Below the pieces are notes generated by a model. That model saw only the letters and a list, made by a program, of their open reading frames with translations, was not told where the DNA came from and did not search any database. Below are positions 16,196 through 25,602 of a DNA stretch of 64,000 nucleotides, piece after piece (position 1 is the stretch's first letter; each line of letters begins with the position of its first letter). Source of the stretch: Campylobacter sp. MIT 97-5078. GTDB taxonomy: Bacteria > Campylobacterota > Campylobacteria > Campylobacterales > Campylobacteraceae. The translations under genes and the position numbers were made by a program. The stretch is from assembly GCF_006864455.1 (NCBI RefSeq), contig NZ_QHLK01000010.1, forward strand, positions 1-64,000, in the 5' to 3' direction.

Positions 16196-16930
16196 TTAGC
16201 TAATCTCAGCTATCTTATCAAATTTCACATACTGCCCAGCGATTCGAGCATAAGGCACACCATCTTTAAATTGGATACTTTCTATAGGATATGCTCCATA
16301 CGCACTGGTGGAAGTGCCTCCATCAACATCAGTATAGCTTACTTTCATCGTGTAATTGCCAGCTCCAACATAATTACCATTGTCATCTCTGCCATCCCAA
16401 TCAATAGTATTTGTGCCAACTTTAAGATCATCTTTTGCCACCTTAATACTTCGCACCACATCACCGCTTGCATTAAGCACCTGAAAAGTCGCTCCATCTT
16501 TTGTCTCTTTAGGAAGATACATTTTGGCTGAAATTTTTTGAGTTGCACTTGTGAGTTTAAAGGTGCTTTCTGTGATCACAGCTGTTCTTCCTATGGCATT
16601 AAGCACGGATAAATTTCCACTTGAAAGCATAGCGTCTGAAAGCTGGGTCATGGTTTCAACCATTTTTTCCATAGTAGTATTTGTATTTTGTTGCATTTCA
16701 AGAGCAGCAAGCTGTGAAGTTTGCGTAAGCATTTTATCACTATCCATAGGATCGGTTGGATCTTGGTGTTGCATTTCTATCAACAAAAGTTTCAAAAAAG
16801 CGTCTTTATCAAGCATTGCATTTGAAGCTACTGAACTTGCACTTGAATTCTTTGTTGAGTCTGTGTCTGTCGCCGCTGTCGTTGTTGTTGTCGGCGTGGT
16901 AACTGAATTGGTTGTTGTTGCTAAATCCAT
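16196..16930 (-). CDS. flgD: Hook capping protein FlgD
   Basis: Caps the growing hook and guides FlgE assembly. The conserved N-terminal segment (DKDAFLKLLLIEMQHQDPTDP followed by TSQLAALEMQ) is present, then FlgD Ig-like and tudor-like domains with the IDWDGRDDNGNYVGAGNY signature near residue 175. The extreme N-terminus is a Thr/Ser-rich low-complexity export region. AAGGAGAGTAAG precedes the ATG. It is first in a two-gene unit with flgE. Confidence 0.94.
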   Translation of the reverse strand: MDLATTTNSVTTPTTTTTAATDTDSTKNSSASSVASNAMLDKDAFLKLLLIEMQHQDPTDPMDSDKMLTQTSQLAALEMQQNTNTTMEKMVETMTQLSDAMLSSGNLSVLNAIGRTAVITESTFKLTSATQKISAKMYLPKETKDGATFQVLNASGDVVRSIKVAKDDLKVGTNTIDWDGRDDNGNYVGAGNYTMKVSYTDVDGGTSTSAYGAYPIESIQFKDGVPYARIAGQYVKFDKIAEIS

Positions 16931-16960
16931 CTTACTCTCCTTGTAATTTTATCTTTTTTA

Positions 16961-16979
16961 AAGCAATTTTTGTTCCAAA
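16961..16979 (-). promoter_or_regulatory. Sigma-54 promoter for flgD-flgE
   Basis: Minus strand reads TTTGGAAC-AAAAA-TTGCTT, with GG and GC exactly 10 nt apart, matching the Campylobacter RpoN consensus. The expected start is near 16951, about 20 nt before the flgD ATG. The element overlaps the stop region of fliK, so flgD-flgE can be made both from it and by read-through. Confidence 0.85.
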
Positions 16980-19112
16980 TTAAAAATATCTTGCTAAAAC
17001 AAGCTCTAGGGCATTATTTTCATTTGTATTTTCAAGCTCACTTTCATAATTAAAAGCATTTTTGTTTTTGTTTTGTCCTTGATTTTGATCTTTTTTGCTT
17101 TGATCGCTAAAGTTCATTTCAAGCCCTGTAAATCCCATATTTACAAGCGAATTTTTAAATTCAGCTTGGTTTTGGACAAACAAGTTCATCGCATTGGTAT
17201 TGGTGTTAAAATTGATATGTAAATTACTTCCTCTTTGGATCAAAGTAACCTCAACTTCACCCAAATTTGACGGATTTAAAGTGATATTAAGCTTGGTAAT
17301 TGGAGCTTTGTAATTTGCCATTTGCTCTTTTAAATCATTTGCAAAATGCTGCAAAGTCTCTTTAGCATTTACTGCTGATCGAAGCTCGTTTCTTGATACT
17401 TGAGCTAAATCCTTAATCAAAGAATTGAGCTCGCTATTATCGTTTTTATTGATATTTAAGGTGCTTTCCTCACCACTTTCTTGCACACTTTCTTTGCCAA
17501 AATTCAAGTGTTGTTGCTCTTTTGAAGCATTTTGGTTTTGTTCGCCATTTGCGTTGTTTTGTGCGTTTGAGCCTAAGTTTTCTTTAATATTGATTTTGTT
17601 TAAGATATTTTCAAAAGTAGGTTTTGCATCTGTGCTTTTAAGGTCTTTATTTTCTACTCTTAGATTCTCACTCATACTTTTTATCTCACTTACAATCTTT
17701 ACTTGCTCATTTGAGTTTGCTTTTATCTCACTTTTTGGTGTGCTTTTTTCTTTTACAAGTTCTTTTGTATTTTGATTGTGTAGTGTTTCAAGTTCATCTT
17801 TCAAATCAAAATCATTTTTTGTTATTATTTTTTCTATATTTTTAGGTTCAGTATTTTGAATTTTTAAACCTTGGTTTTGAGTTACTTTCTCATCTTCGAT
17901 TTGAATTTGTGTTTGTATTTTTTCTTTTTCTTTTACAAATTTAGAATTTAAAATTTGAATATTTTGCCCTTCCTTACTCACTTCTTTTGTAAAATCTTGA
18001 GTTTGGCTTTTAATTTCTTTTATCTCTTGAGTTTGATTAAGATTCTTAGAAGAAGCTTTTGTGTTTAATTCATCTTGCAAGATAAAAGTATTTTCTTTTA
18101 TGCTCTTTTCAGCACTAGGTGTTTGCAAAGAAGCGTTTGAGCTGTCTTTGGCTGTATTATTAAACTTATCGTTGATATTTTCTTTTGTATTTAAAACTTT
18201 TAAAGTGCTTTTAAATTTATCTTTTTGTGTGTTTAAAGTGCTATTTTTAGCTGTTTTTTCGCTTATATTTTCTTTTGTATTTTCTATTTTATTATCTAAA
18301 TGATCGATGATTTTATCTTTAAGCCCTTTATTTTGTGAGCTTGTGTCGATTTTTGTAGCTTTGGTATGAGTAAGCTCATCAGCATTTTCGCTAGCTAAAG
18401 TTTTTTTACTCTTGTTTTCTAAATCCAAGCTTTTTAACGCTTTTGAAAGCAAATTTGTAGCATCTTTTGAATTTGATTTTTGTGTATTTTGCTTACTTTC
18501 TAAGCTCTCAAGTGCGGTAGCTATTTTGGTGTTGAGATATTGCTTGAATACATTTTCAATAGACTTGTTAAAAAACTCACCCTTGTTTAAATTTGGAAAA
18601 GCTTCTTTAAACTCAAGCAAGCGATCAACCTTGATGTTTGAAACATTTAAATTTAAGCCTTTAGCAAGCTCTAAGAGTTCGTCTAAATTTTTTGCACCTT
18701 TTAAAGCTTCAAGATTGCTTTGTGTGCTTAAAAGCTGTTGAGTTTGGCTTGAAAGATTAGCAAGCTTGATATCCGTGTTTTGAATTTGAAGCTTTTCTAA
18801 AACTCCCAAAACTTCCATGAAGCTTAACGACTCAAATATAGACTCGTTCTTACTTTCATCAAAACTGCCAAAGCCTCCTAAAAGATCACTTTTTTCAAGC
18901 ATAGCTCTTACATCTTGTAATACTTCTTGTTCGCTAATTTGTAAGCGTTCTGGCAAAAATTGATTGGTCTCATCGATAGCTTGAACTAAATTTGCTAAAA
19001 AACTTTGCCCTTCATCGCTACTTACCGAACTTGATGAGCTTGTTGGTTCGCTCGCACTTGCTTTAACTTGCTTGAATGCAAGATCGATGATATCGCTTTT
19101 TGCTGCTAACAT
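16980..19112 (-). CDS. fliK: Flagellar hook-length control protein FliK
   Basis: Molecular ruler for hook length, exported by the flagellar type III system and acting on FlhB to switch substrate. At 710 aa it is long for FliK. An N-terminal domain rich in Leu/Glu is followed by a very low-complexity Lys/Asn/Glu/Ser/Thr region (about 220-550). The conserved C-terminal FliK domain (about 590-690) contains ITLNPSNLGEVEVTLIQRGS and FKNSLVNMGF. The order small gene-fliK-flgD-flgE matches C. jejuni. Length of the middle region is expected to influence hook length. Confidence 0.9.
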   Translation of the reverse strand: MLAAKSDIIDLAFKQVKASASEPTSSSSSVSSDEGQSFLANLVQAIDETNQFLPERLQISEQEVLQDVRAMLEKSDLLGGFGSFDESKNESIFESLSFMEVLGVLEKLQIQNTDIKLANLSSQTQQLLSTQSNLEALKGAKNLDELLELAKGLNLNVSNIKVDRLLEFKEAFPNLNKGEFFNKSIENVFKQYLNTKIATALESLESKQNTQKSNSKDATNLLSKALKSLDLENKSKKTLASENADELTHTKATKIDTSSQNKGLKDKIIDHLDNKIENTKENISEKTAKNSTLNTQKDKFKSTLKVLNTKENINDKFNNTAKDSSNASLQTPSAEKSIKENTFILQDELNTKASSKNLNQTQEIKEIKSQTQDFTKEVSKEGQNIQILNSKFVKEKEKIQTQIQIEDEKVTQNQGLKIQNTEPKNIEKIITKNDFDLKDELETLHNQNTKELVKEKSTPKSEIKANSNEQVKIVSEIKSMSENLRVENKDLKSTDAKPTFENILNKINIKENLGSNAQNNANGEQNQNASKEQQHLNFGKESVQESGEESTLNINKNDNSELNSLIKDLAQVSRNELRSAVNAKETLQHFANDLKEQMANYKAPITKLNITLNPSNLGEVEVTLIQRGSNLHINFNTNTNAMNLFVQNQAEFKNSLVNMGFTGLEMNFSDQSKKDQNQGQNKNKNAFNYESELENTNENNALELVLARYF

Positions 19113-19133
19113 ATTATTTCCTCATAAAAAATT

Positions 19134-19460
19134 TTATAAAAATGACTCTTGGGCTAAACGTGGAAATGACGAACGCAAACTTTCGCTTGGATAAATTTTA
19201 AGCATAATATTTGCTTCATTCATCTCTTCAATCAACTCTAAAAGCTCGTTTAAATCGCGAGCATTTTTGATCTTTTCATAGTTTTTTTCATCATTTAAGA
19301 TTGCAGAAAGTTCTGCTGAAATTCTTACCATTTTTTCATCTTGTGTCTTTGCTTTTAAATTTTCAAGCAAGTTTAAAACTTGCAACACAAGTTCAGGTTT
19401 TTTTGCACTTAATTCCTCTTTGAAAGTCTCTAAAGCTTCTAATCTAATCAGCTTTGACAT
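19134..19460 (-). CDS. Small hypothetical protein in the hook operon, 108 aa
   Basis: An acidic, Leu/Glu-rich helical protein with no signal peptide or membrane segment. It has no domain I recognise. It is the first gene after a near-perfect sigma-54 promoter, has a strong AAGGAG site, and is 21 nt before fliK; a gene in the same place exists in C. jejuni. The context suggests a role with hook assembly, for example as a chaperone, but that is inference only. Confidence 0.8.
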   Translation of the reverse strand: MSKLIRLEALETFKEELSAKKPELVLQVLNLLENLKAKTQDEKMVRISAELSAILNDEKNYEKIKNARDLNELLELIEEMNEANIMLKIYPSESLRSSFPRLAQESFL

Positions 19461-19497
19461 TTTTGTCTCCTTAAAATAAAATATTTTCTCTAAGGAT

Positions 19498-19515
19498 AAG
19501 CAAGTTTCGTTCCAA
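19498..19515 (-). promoter_or_regulatory. Sigma-54 promoter for the fliK operon
   Basis: Minus strand reads TTGGAAC-GAAAC-TTGCTT, with GG-N10-GC spacing, a full match to the RpoN consensus. The expected start is near 19489, giving a 29-nt leader before the 108-aa gene. Hook genes of C. jejuni are known to be RpoN/FlgR dependent. The remaining bases to 19650 are AT-rich and I see no gene in them. Confidence 0.88.
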
Positions 19516-19650
19516 CTTTTAAAATTTCAAAAAATAAAAAACTAAACTCAATATAGCAAAGACTTACAAAGAAACTAAAAACTACAAGAAAAATAATTAA
19601 ATTAAAACAAAAATTACAAAAGATTAAGAAGTATAAAAGCAAAAAAATAC

Positions 19651-20568
19651 TTAAAAAAATGCTTCAAGCTCTTGCTGCATAGCCTTTGCATTCTCACAAC
19701 GATTGATCTTGTCTCTAAAAGCTGAAGCACCTTTGTAGCCTTTAGAGTATTCGTGCAAATGCTTTCTAAAAAGCTTTACGCCTTGTTCGCCGTAGTGTTT
19801 AAGCATAGCTTCAAAATGAAAAGAGATAATTTCTTTTTTTAAAGTTTCGCTGATTTTTTGATCGTTTTTAATCTCATAAAAAATCCAAGGCTTACCAATG
19901 CTAGCCCGCCCTATCATCAAAGCATCACTTTGCGTGAAAGCTAAAACTTCTTTAGCATTTTCAAAGCTTATATCTCCGTTTGCTACCACTGGAATTTTTA
20001 CAGCTTGCTTAGCTTTTAAAATGCCCTCATAATCAGCCTTTCCGCTGTAAAGCTGCTTTCTTGTTCGTGCATGTATGCTAATAAAATCTGCTCCGGCTTG
20101 CTCGCAAGCTTGTGCGATTTGATCTGGGATTTTTTCCTCAAAACCAAGTCTAAATTTCACACTTATGCTTTTTTTCTTAGAATACATCTTTATAGTGCTT
20201 ACAAGGCTTTTTAAAAGTTCTAAATTTAAAAGCAAAGCTGAACCTGCGTTTTGCTTGATGACTTTATTGACTGGACAACCGCAGTTAAAGTCTATGCCAT
20301 CAATAAATTCAAGGTCATTGAGCATACACACAGCTTTTTTAATCACTTCTTTATCGCTGCCCGCGATTTGGACTATGTATGGGCTTTCAAGGCTTGATTT
20401 TTCAAGCATTTTAAGGGTTTTTTTGCTCTCATACACCAAAGCATTTGAGCTTATCATCTCACTTATAGTTAAATCAGCATTAAATTTTTTCACCACTTCC
20501 CTAAAAGGCAGATCAGAAAAACCTGCCATAGGAGCGAGGATTAAAGGCTTTTGAGCAAAATCTATCAT
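19651..20568 (-). CDS. dus: tRNA-dihydrouridine synthase
   Basis: FMN-dependent reduction of uridines in the tRNA D-loop. A TIM barrel of 305 aa with LILAPMAGFSDLPFR at the N-terminus, the catalytic-cysteine segment DFNCGCPVNKV near residue 97, SVKFRLGF, ISIHARTRKQ, VVANGDI and the phosphate-binding DALMIGRASIGKPWI. This set is DusB-like. The gene is 3 nt after the membrane-protein gene and is last in the accD operon. Confidence 0.93.
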   Translation of the reverse strand: MIDFAQKPLILAPMAGFSDLPFREVVKKFNADLTISEMISSNALVYESKKTLKMLEKSSLESPYIVQIAGSDKEVIKKAVCMLNDLEFIDGIDFNCGCPVNKVIKQNAGSALLLNLELLKSLVSTIKMYSKKKSISVKFRLGFEEKIPDQIAQACEQAGADFISIHARTRKQLYSGKADYEGILKAKQAVKIPVVANGDISFENAKEVLAFTQSDALMIGRASIGKPWIFYEIKNDQKISETLKKEIISFHFEAMLKHYGEQGVKLFRKHLHEYSKGYKGASAFRDKINRCENAKAMQQELEAFF

Positions 20569-20571
20569 TAT

Positions 20572-21558
20572 TTATTGCACGAGTGTGTTAAAATCAACTT
20601 TTTTGTGATACTCTCTTGCTAAAAGTATGATATTAAACTCTTCATACTCTTTAGAACTCATTTTTAACTCAAGTCTTAACTCATCAAAAAGCCCAAATTC
20701 AGCTAAGATAAACAAATACGCTTTAAGCACATCACTATTTTGTTCTTTAAGTTTTTTAAAAATCGCTATTAAGGAATCTGGATCAAGTTTTTTAGTGCTT
20801 AATTTAGCGATATCAAGGTATTGCTTTTCACTTAATACTGCTTCATTAAGCAAGCTTTCAAATTCTTGATTATTCATTTGCAAACTGCCTTGTTCAAAGC
20901 GTTTGAAAAGATCAGTGATTTGCTGTGCGTTTTTATGTAAGCTTAAACTTTGAATTTGTTTGAAAGTGCCAAGTTTTAAAAGCTCTTCAAAAGCGACAAA
21001 ATCAAGTTCATTTTGAAATTCTTTTTTATTTTTGAGTCTTAAAAATGCGTAATTTATATCGTTTAAAATGGTATTTTTTTCATTAAGTTGCACAAGTGGA
21101 TTTTCTTGATTGAGTTTAAATTTCTTTAAATTTACGCTTTTTTGCTCTTTGAGCTCACTTAAGATATCAAGCACTTCATTTAATTTATCATTATTTGGAA
21201 TTTTTTCAAATGTTTTTAAGCTTTTTACTAACTCGGCTGCGTTTTGAAATTCTTTGATTTTAAAGTGTGGCTTAGGATTTTTTTCTAAAAGTAAATCAAG
21301 AGCAAAATTTTGAAATTTGCGAGCGTCGCTATAAAAATCTTTTGTTTTTAAATACCGCAAAAAGGTATAAAAACTCATATGCAAAATCGCACAAACAAAC
21401 AAAACCAATACCGGCAAAACAACCCAAACCATTACCGGCAAGGCAAATTCATACCCTCCAAGCATAAGGGAAAATTCCGCATTACTCACATGATAGACAA
21501 AAGCTCCTAGCAAGACTAAATAAAGCAATCCTGCGAATATAAAAAGCTTGATCCTCAT
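20572..21558 (-). CDS. Membrane-anchored hypothetical protein
   Basis: Two hydrophobic helices near the N-terminus (about residues 4-24 and 36-58) anchor a soluble C-terminal region of about 265 residues that is helical and rich in Lys, Leu and Glu. No known domain is recognised. I choose the ATG at 21558 (328 aa) because AAAGGAG precedes it and it forms an ATGA overlap with the dksA-like stop; the longer reading from 21591 lies inside that gene. Same position as an uncharacterised membrane protein in C. jejuni. Confidence 0.8.
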   Translation of the reverse strand: MRIKLFIFAGLLYLVLLGAFVYHVSNAEFSLMLGGYEFALPVMVWVVLPVLVLFVCAILHMSFYTFLRYLKTKDFYSDARKFQNFALDLLLEKNPKPHFKIKEFQNAAELVKSLKTFEKIPNNDKLNEVLDILSELKEQKSVNLKKFKLNQENPLVQLNEKNTILNDINYAFLRLKNKKEFQNELDFVAFEELLKLGTFKQIQSLSLHKNAQQITDLFKRFEQGSLQMNNQEFESLLNEAVLSEKQYLDIAKLSTKKLDPDSLIAIFKKLKEQNSDVLKAYLFILAEFGLFDELRLELKMSSKEYEEFNIILLAREYHKKVDFNTLVQ

Positions 21559-21911
21559 AGTTTTTCTCCTTTTTCTATACTTTGACGACAATTAATGCAA
21601 TACTTTGCATGAGGTTTGATCTTAAGACGATTCGTATCAATATCTTCTTCGCAAGACTCACAAATCCCATAAATACCTTGTTTGATCCTCGAAAGTGAAT
21701 TTTCAATCTCATCAAGTTCTTGTTTGAGATTTGAATTTATGGTTTGTTCGATCTGCGAGCTTGTATTAATGCTTGAAAAGTCAATATTATCATTTGGTTC
21801 TGAATTATACAAATCCTCGATTTCTTGAGCATTACTATCAAGTTGATTTAAGATAAGTTTTTTTCTCTCTTCTAAAATTTTTTGAAAACTTTTGAGTTTT
21901 GATTTCTCCAT
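21555..21911 (-). CDS. DksA/TraR-family zinc-finger protein
   Basis: A 118-aa protein with an N-terminal coiled coil (about 1-75, including the acidic stretch DLYNSEPNDNIDFS at its tip) and a C4 zinc finger at the C-terminus (CESC ... CINC). DksA proteins enter the RNA polymerase secondary channel and, with ppGpp, adjust rRNA and stress transcription; C. jejuni has a DksA-like protein at this locus. The AUGA overlap with the next gene suggests coupled translation. Confidence 0.88.
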   Translation of the reverse strand: MEKSKLKSFQKILEERKKLILNQLDSNAQEIEDLYNSEPNDNIDFSSINTSSQIEQTINSNLKQELDEIENSLSRIKQGIYGICESCEEDIDTNRLKIKPHAKYCINCRQSIEKGEKL

Positions 21912-21920
21912 TTGAAGCCT

Positions 21921-22373
21921 TTATTTGTGATATGGGTGTTGATAGTGCAGACAAAAAGCACGGTAAATCTGCTCTAAAAGAACGATTTTAACAAGATGGT
22001 GAGCAAGGGTGAGCTTGCTTAAAGATAAATTTAAGTCAAAATGCGAAAGAAAACTTTTTTCAAAGCCATACGCCCCACCTATAAAAAAACTTAACTCACT
22101 TTTATCTACCAAAAGCCTTGAAAACTCTAAACTATCAAAGCTTTTGCCCCGCTCATCAAGGATGATACTATAGCCTTTTTTATGCGCTAGCATTGGCTCT
22201 TCATAGCTTTTTTTCGCTTCGCTTGCACTAAGTTTTTGAGCATTGGCGATTTTGTTGTTAAACACATTGTATTCGCTTAAGCGTGCATAATGACTGATAA
22301 GCTTGGTGTATTTGTGCTCAAGGCTTTGAAATTCGCCTTGTTTTTTTTGCACGCAAACGATATGAATTTGCAA
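21921..22373 (-). CDS. rlmH: 23S rRNA (pseudouridine1915-N3)-methyltransferase
   Basis: SPOUT-fold methyltransferase modifying pseudouridine 1915 in helix 69 of 23S rRNA. The 150-aa length is typical. The trefoil-knot signature is intact: [10 protein letters not shown] and, at the C-terminus, [20 protein letters not shown] followed by [14 protein letters not shown]. It starts 3 nt after the accD stop. Confidence 0.95.
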   Translation of the reverse strand: MQIHIVCVQKKQGEFQSLEHKYTKLISHYARLSEYNVFNNKIANAQKLSASEAKKSYEEPMLAHKKGYSIILDERGKSFDSLEFSRLLVDKSELSFFIGGAYGFEKSFLSHFDLNLSLSKLTLAHHLVKIVLLEQIYRAFCLHYQHPYHK

Positions 22374-22376
22374 AGT

Positions 22377-23219
22377 CTAACTCCTACTTAAGAGTTTTAA
22401 AAAATCGCTGATACACTGCTTGAGCTCACTTCTTTGCACGATAGCGTCAATAAGTCCGTGTTCAAGCAAAAATTCAGCCCTTTGAAAGCCTTCTGGCAAA
22501 TCAGTCCCTATAGTTTGCTTAATCACTCTTGCTCCTGCAAAGCCTACTAAAGCACCCGGTTCAGCGATAACAATGTCGCCTAAAAAAGCAAAAGAAGCTG
22601 AAACCCCGCCCATAGTAGGATCAGTAAGCACACAAATGCAAGGTAGTTTCTCATCAGCTAGAAGTTTTAAGGCTGCTGAGGTTTTACTCATTTGCATTAA
22701 AGCAAAAGTACTTTCTTGCATTCTTGCTCCACCTGAAGCACAAACGATGACAAGAGGAGTTTTGTTTGTCATAGCTCTTTGCACCGCTCTTACAACCTTT
22801 TCGCCTTCAACCGAGCCTAAAGATCCGCCCATAAAAGCAAAATCAAATACAACAAGTTGTGTTTTTACACCATTCATCAAACATTCACCACTTATTGTCG
22901 CACTTTTTCGCCCTGTTTTTTCTTCACTTTCACTCAAGCGTTTTTTGTAGGACTTGCTATCTACAAATTTAAGCGGATCAACAGCGTGCAAAGCTGCGTC
23001 ATGCTCTATAAAAGAACCCTCATCGCTTAAAAGCTCTATCCTTTGAAGTGGAGAAATTCTCATATGAAAATTACATTTTGGGCAGACATTATTTGAGCTT
23101 TGTATCTCTTTGTAATACATTAAAGCATGGCAATTATCACATTTTACCCAGTGATTTGGCGCTTCACTTGGCGAAGCTTGTTTGCGTCTTATGCCTGAAA
23201 AAAGTTCTAAAAAATTCAT
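22377..23219 (-). CDS. accD: Acetyl-CoA carboxylase carboxyltransferase, beta subunit
   Basis: With AccA, transfers the carboxyl group from biotin to acetyl-CoA to form malonyl-CoA for fatty acid synthesis. Full length at 280 aa. An N-terminal C4 zinc finger (CDNC ... CPKC, about residues 27-49) is followed by the crotonase-like core with GGSLGSVEGEKVVRA, CASGGARMQE and GFAGARVIKQTIG. It is the first gene of the operon accD-rlmH-dksA-membrane gene-dus and has its own promoter. Confidence 0.96.
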   Translation of the reverse strand: MNFLELFSGIRRKQASPSEAPNHWVKCDNCHALMYYKEIQSSNNVCPKCNFHMRISPLQRIELLSDEGSFIEHDAALHAVDPLKFVDSKSYKKRLSESEEKTGRKSATISGECLMNGVKTQLVVFDFAFMGGSLGSVEGEKVVRAVQRAMTNKTPLVIVCASGGARMQESTFALMQMSKTSAALKLLADEKLPCICVLTDPTMGGVSASFAFLGDIVIAEPGALVGFAGARVIKQTIGTDLPEGFQRAEFLLEHGLIDAIVQRSELKQCISDFLKLLSRS

Positions 23220-23246
23220 TCTTAAACCTTGTAATAAAACTTCGCC

Positions 23247-23252
23247 ATTATA
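23247..23252 (-). promoter_or_regulatory. accD operon promoter
   Basis: Minus strand ATTTGCTATAATGG contains TATAAT (complement of 23247-23252) with the common TTTGC extension. The expected start is about 20 nt before the accD ATG. Confidence 0.6.
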
Positions 23253-23296
23253 GCAAATAAAATATTTGACTTTGCTAAGAATAGCAACTTTTTTTC

Positions 23297-25522
23297 TTAA
23301 AATCTCGTTCCAAGAGTAAATTCAAAATTATTTGTATCATCACCGGGTTTGTCATTCAATGCTCTTGCAAAGACAAGCTGCAAAGGACCTATAGGCGTAA
23401 TCCACTCTATAGCCATACCTGTAGAGTAGCGGTGTATGCTTTTATTAATATCAAGCACTGATCTACCCACTGCACCATAATCAAAAAACAAAGCTCCCCT
23501 AAGCTTAATCCTATCTATGATAGGAAAGCTTAACTCAAATGAGTTTGTATAAGCTATGGTTCCACCCTCTTCGTAGCCATAGCGGTTTTTTGGGCTTACA
23601 GTTCTATTTTCAAAGCCTCTTATGGAGCTAATACCTCCAAGATAAATTCTTTGATTGATCGGTAATTTACCTGTGTCCCAAATTTTATAAAACGCCCCCT
23701 TATAGCGATAAATCAAATCAAGTCCTATATAATCTTGCAAACCCTGATAAAAGTTAAATCTCGTGCTTGAAGCCACAAAATTTTGCGTTCCGCCAACTCC
23801 AGCAACTTCAAGAGCTGTTGAAGCGATAATCCCTCGTCTTGGTAGATAATAATCATCTGTATTATTAAATGAAATTGCCGGCATAACCGAGCTTTTCACG
23901 CTTCGTCCAAGCTCATAACCAGAAAGCAAAAGCGTAGGACTAAGATAATAGATATTATCTGCTTCATAATTATAGGTTAAACTTACATTAAAATACCTAA
24001 AAAACTGCTTTCCAAGCGTAATATCAAAACCTCGACTCTTCTCACTATAAGTATCCCAATCATATTCATTTGCATACACGCTTCCACCCAAACTATAATA
24101 CGTATCAAATAAGCGGGGATTTGTAAGTCCTATACGACCAGAAAGATAATCATCGCTTTTATCCACACTTATGACACTTTTAAGCCCTGTGCCAAAGATA
24201 TTCGTATCAGAAAGTGAAGCATTAAGCAAAAGTCCATCAGTTGAACCATAACCAATACCTCCTGAAATCGATCCTGTAGAAGCTTCGGTAACCTCAACGA
24301 TCAAATCAAGTTGAGTCGCATCAACCCTTTGTTCTTTAATATTTACATCATCAAAATACGAAGTTCTGCGAAGTGCATTAATTGACTCTATCAAATCACT
24401 TTTATGATATAAGTTTCCTTCTGTAAGATAAAGCTCTCTACGCACGACTTTATCGGCTGTGCGTGAGTTACCTGAAACAATGACATTTCTAATATACACC
24501 TTTTCATTTGGAATAACCTTAAAAACTATGCTTACCTCACCATCAAGTTCATTTTTTTGTATATCTGGATATACTTGAGCAAAAGCATATCCTAAGTCAG
24601 CTGTAGCTGTTTGTATGAGTGTTATGTCTTGGCGAATTTTTTCAATATTTGCTGTTTTACCGACTTGAGATTTAAGATCATCAACTTGCTTGGTATTTTC
24701 TTCTTCGCTAAAAACAGGATTTTCTATACGAATTGCGGCAATTTTATATGAAATTCCTTCCTCGATAAAATATGACAAATCAGCTTTGTAATTATTTGTA
24801 TCTGTGCGTAAAAACGCTGATGAAACCTTAGCATCAAGATAGCCTCTTTTCATGTATTCATCACTGATCCTTGCACTATCATTGCCAAGTTCAAAGATTT
24901 TCAAAACCCCATCATTCCTACCCCACATCCAGCCCATAAATTCGCGTTCTTTATTTGCTATACTTGGTTCCACATCGCTATAATCAAGCTTTTTACTCCC
25001 GCTTAAAAGCACATTTTCTATAGTGATATTTTCACCTCTATTGATGATGAAATTGAGTTGCAAACCGCTTGCATTACTCAAAGGTTCGGTGCTTGTTTCT
25101 ACCACGGTATCAAAATACCCCTTTGCTTCATAAAACATACGTATGCGTTCAACAGCTTCTTTTACAGAACTTTCATCATACAAATATCCTCGTTTGATAT
25201 TAAGTATGCTATCAATTTGTTTGCGATCATTTGAGGCAACGCCGGTGATATTAATCCTTGCAATACTTTGCTTTTGTTTAAGTTTAAACTCAAGCACACC
25301 ATTACTCAACTGCACTTGTATATCACTAAAATAATTTTGCTTGTATAAATTTAAAATCGCTTTATTAATCTCTTTTTCACTTATATTTTGAGGGACTTTA
25401 AGCCCGCTTATATCAAGAGCGCTTTGAGCTGAAAGTTGAGTCAATCCGCTAAATTTAATCTCATTAACTTGCACAGCTAAGGCAAAATTTACTAAAAAAC
25501 AAAAGCCTATTATTTTTTTCAT
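23297..25522 (-). CDS. bamA: Outer-membrane protein assembly factor BamA
   Basis: Inserts beta-barrel proteins into the outer membrane. A signal peptide (MKKIIGFCFLVNFALAVQ) is followed by POTRA domains (about residues 20-400) and the 16-strand Omp85 barrel. The VRGF-type signature appears as SSIRGF near residue 635, and the protein ends in a C-terminal aromatic residue (TLGTRF), as required for its own assembly. At 741 aa it is the usual size. It diverges from tyrA across 80 nt. It serves the autotransporter and FadL-like genes elsewhere in the window. Confidence 0.96.
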   Translation of the reverse strand: MKKIIGFCFLVNFALAVQVNEIKFSGLTQLSAQSALDISGLKVPQNISEKEINKAILNLYKQNYFSDIQVQLSNGVLEFKLKQKQSIARINITGVASNDRKQIDSILNIKRGYLYDESSVKEAVERIRMFYEAKGYFDTVVETSTEPLSNASGLQLNFIINRGENITIENVLLSGSKKLDYSDVEPSIANKEREFMGWMWGRNDGVLKIFELGNDSARISDEYMKRGYLDAKVSSAFLRTDTNNYKADLSYFIEEGISYKIAAIRIENPVFSEEENTKQVDDLKSQVGKTANIEKIRQDITLIQTATADLGYAFAQVYPDIQKNELDGEVSIVFKVIPNEKVYIRNVIVSGNSRTADKVVRRELYLTEGNLYHKSDLIESINALRRTSYFDDVNIKEQRVDATQLDLIVEVTEASTGSISGGIGYGSTDGLLLNASLSDTNIFGTGLKSVISVDKSDDYLSGRIGLTNPRLFDTYYSLGGSVYANEYDWDTYSEKSRGFDITLGKQFFRYFNVSLTYNYEADNIYYLSPTLLLSGYELGRSVKSSVMPAISFNNTDDYYLPRRGIIASTALEVAGVGGTQNFVASSTRFNFYQGLQDYIGLDLIYRYKGAFYKIWDTGKLPINQRIYLGGISSIRGFENRTVSPKNRYGYEEGGTIAYTNSFELSFPIIDRIKLRGALFFDYGAVGRSVLDINKSIHRYSTGMAIEWITPIGPLQLVFARALNDKPGDDTNNFEFTLGTRF

Positions 25523-25557
25523 ACTAATTTTTTACCTCAATTTGGGTTTTAAGCGTG

Positions 25558-25563
25558 TATAAT
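25558..25563 (+). promoter_or_regulatory. tyrA promoter
   Basis: TATAAT after GGGTTTTAAGCGTG lies 40 nt before the tyrA ATG, which has AAAGGA at proper spacing. It may also start the run of genes through rimP, although the gap at 26431-26526 could hold another start. Confidence 0.55.
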
Positions 25564-25602
25564 AACCAAAAAAATATAATGAAAGGTTTTTGAAAGGATA
25601 AT

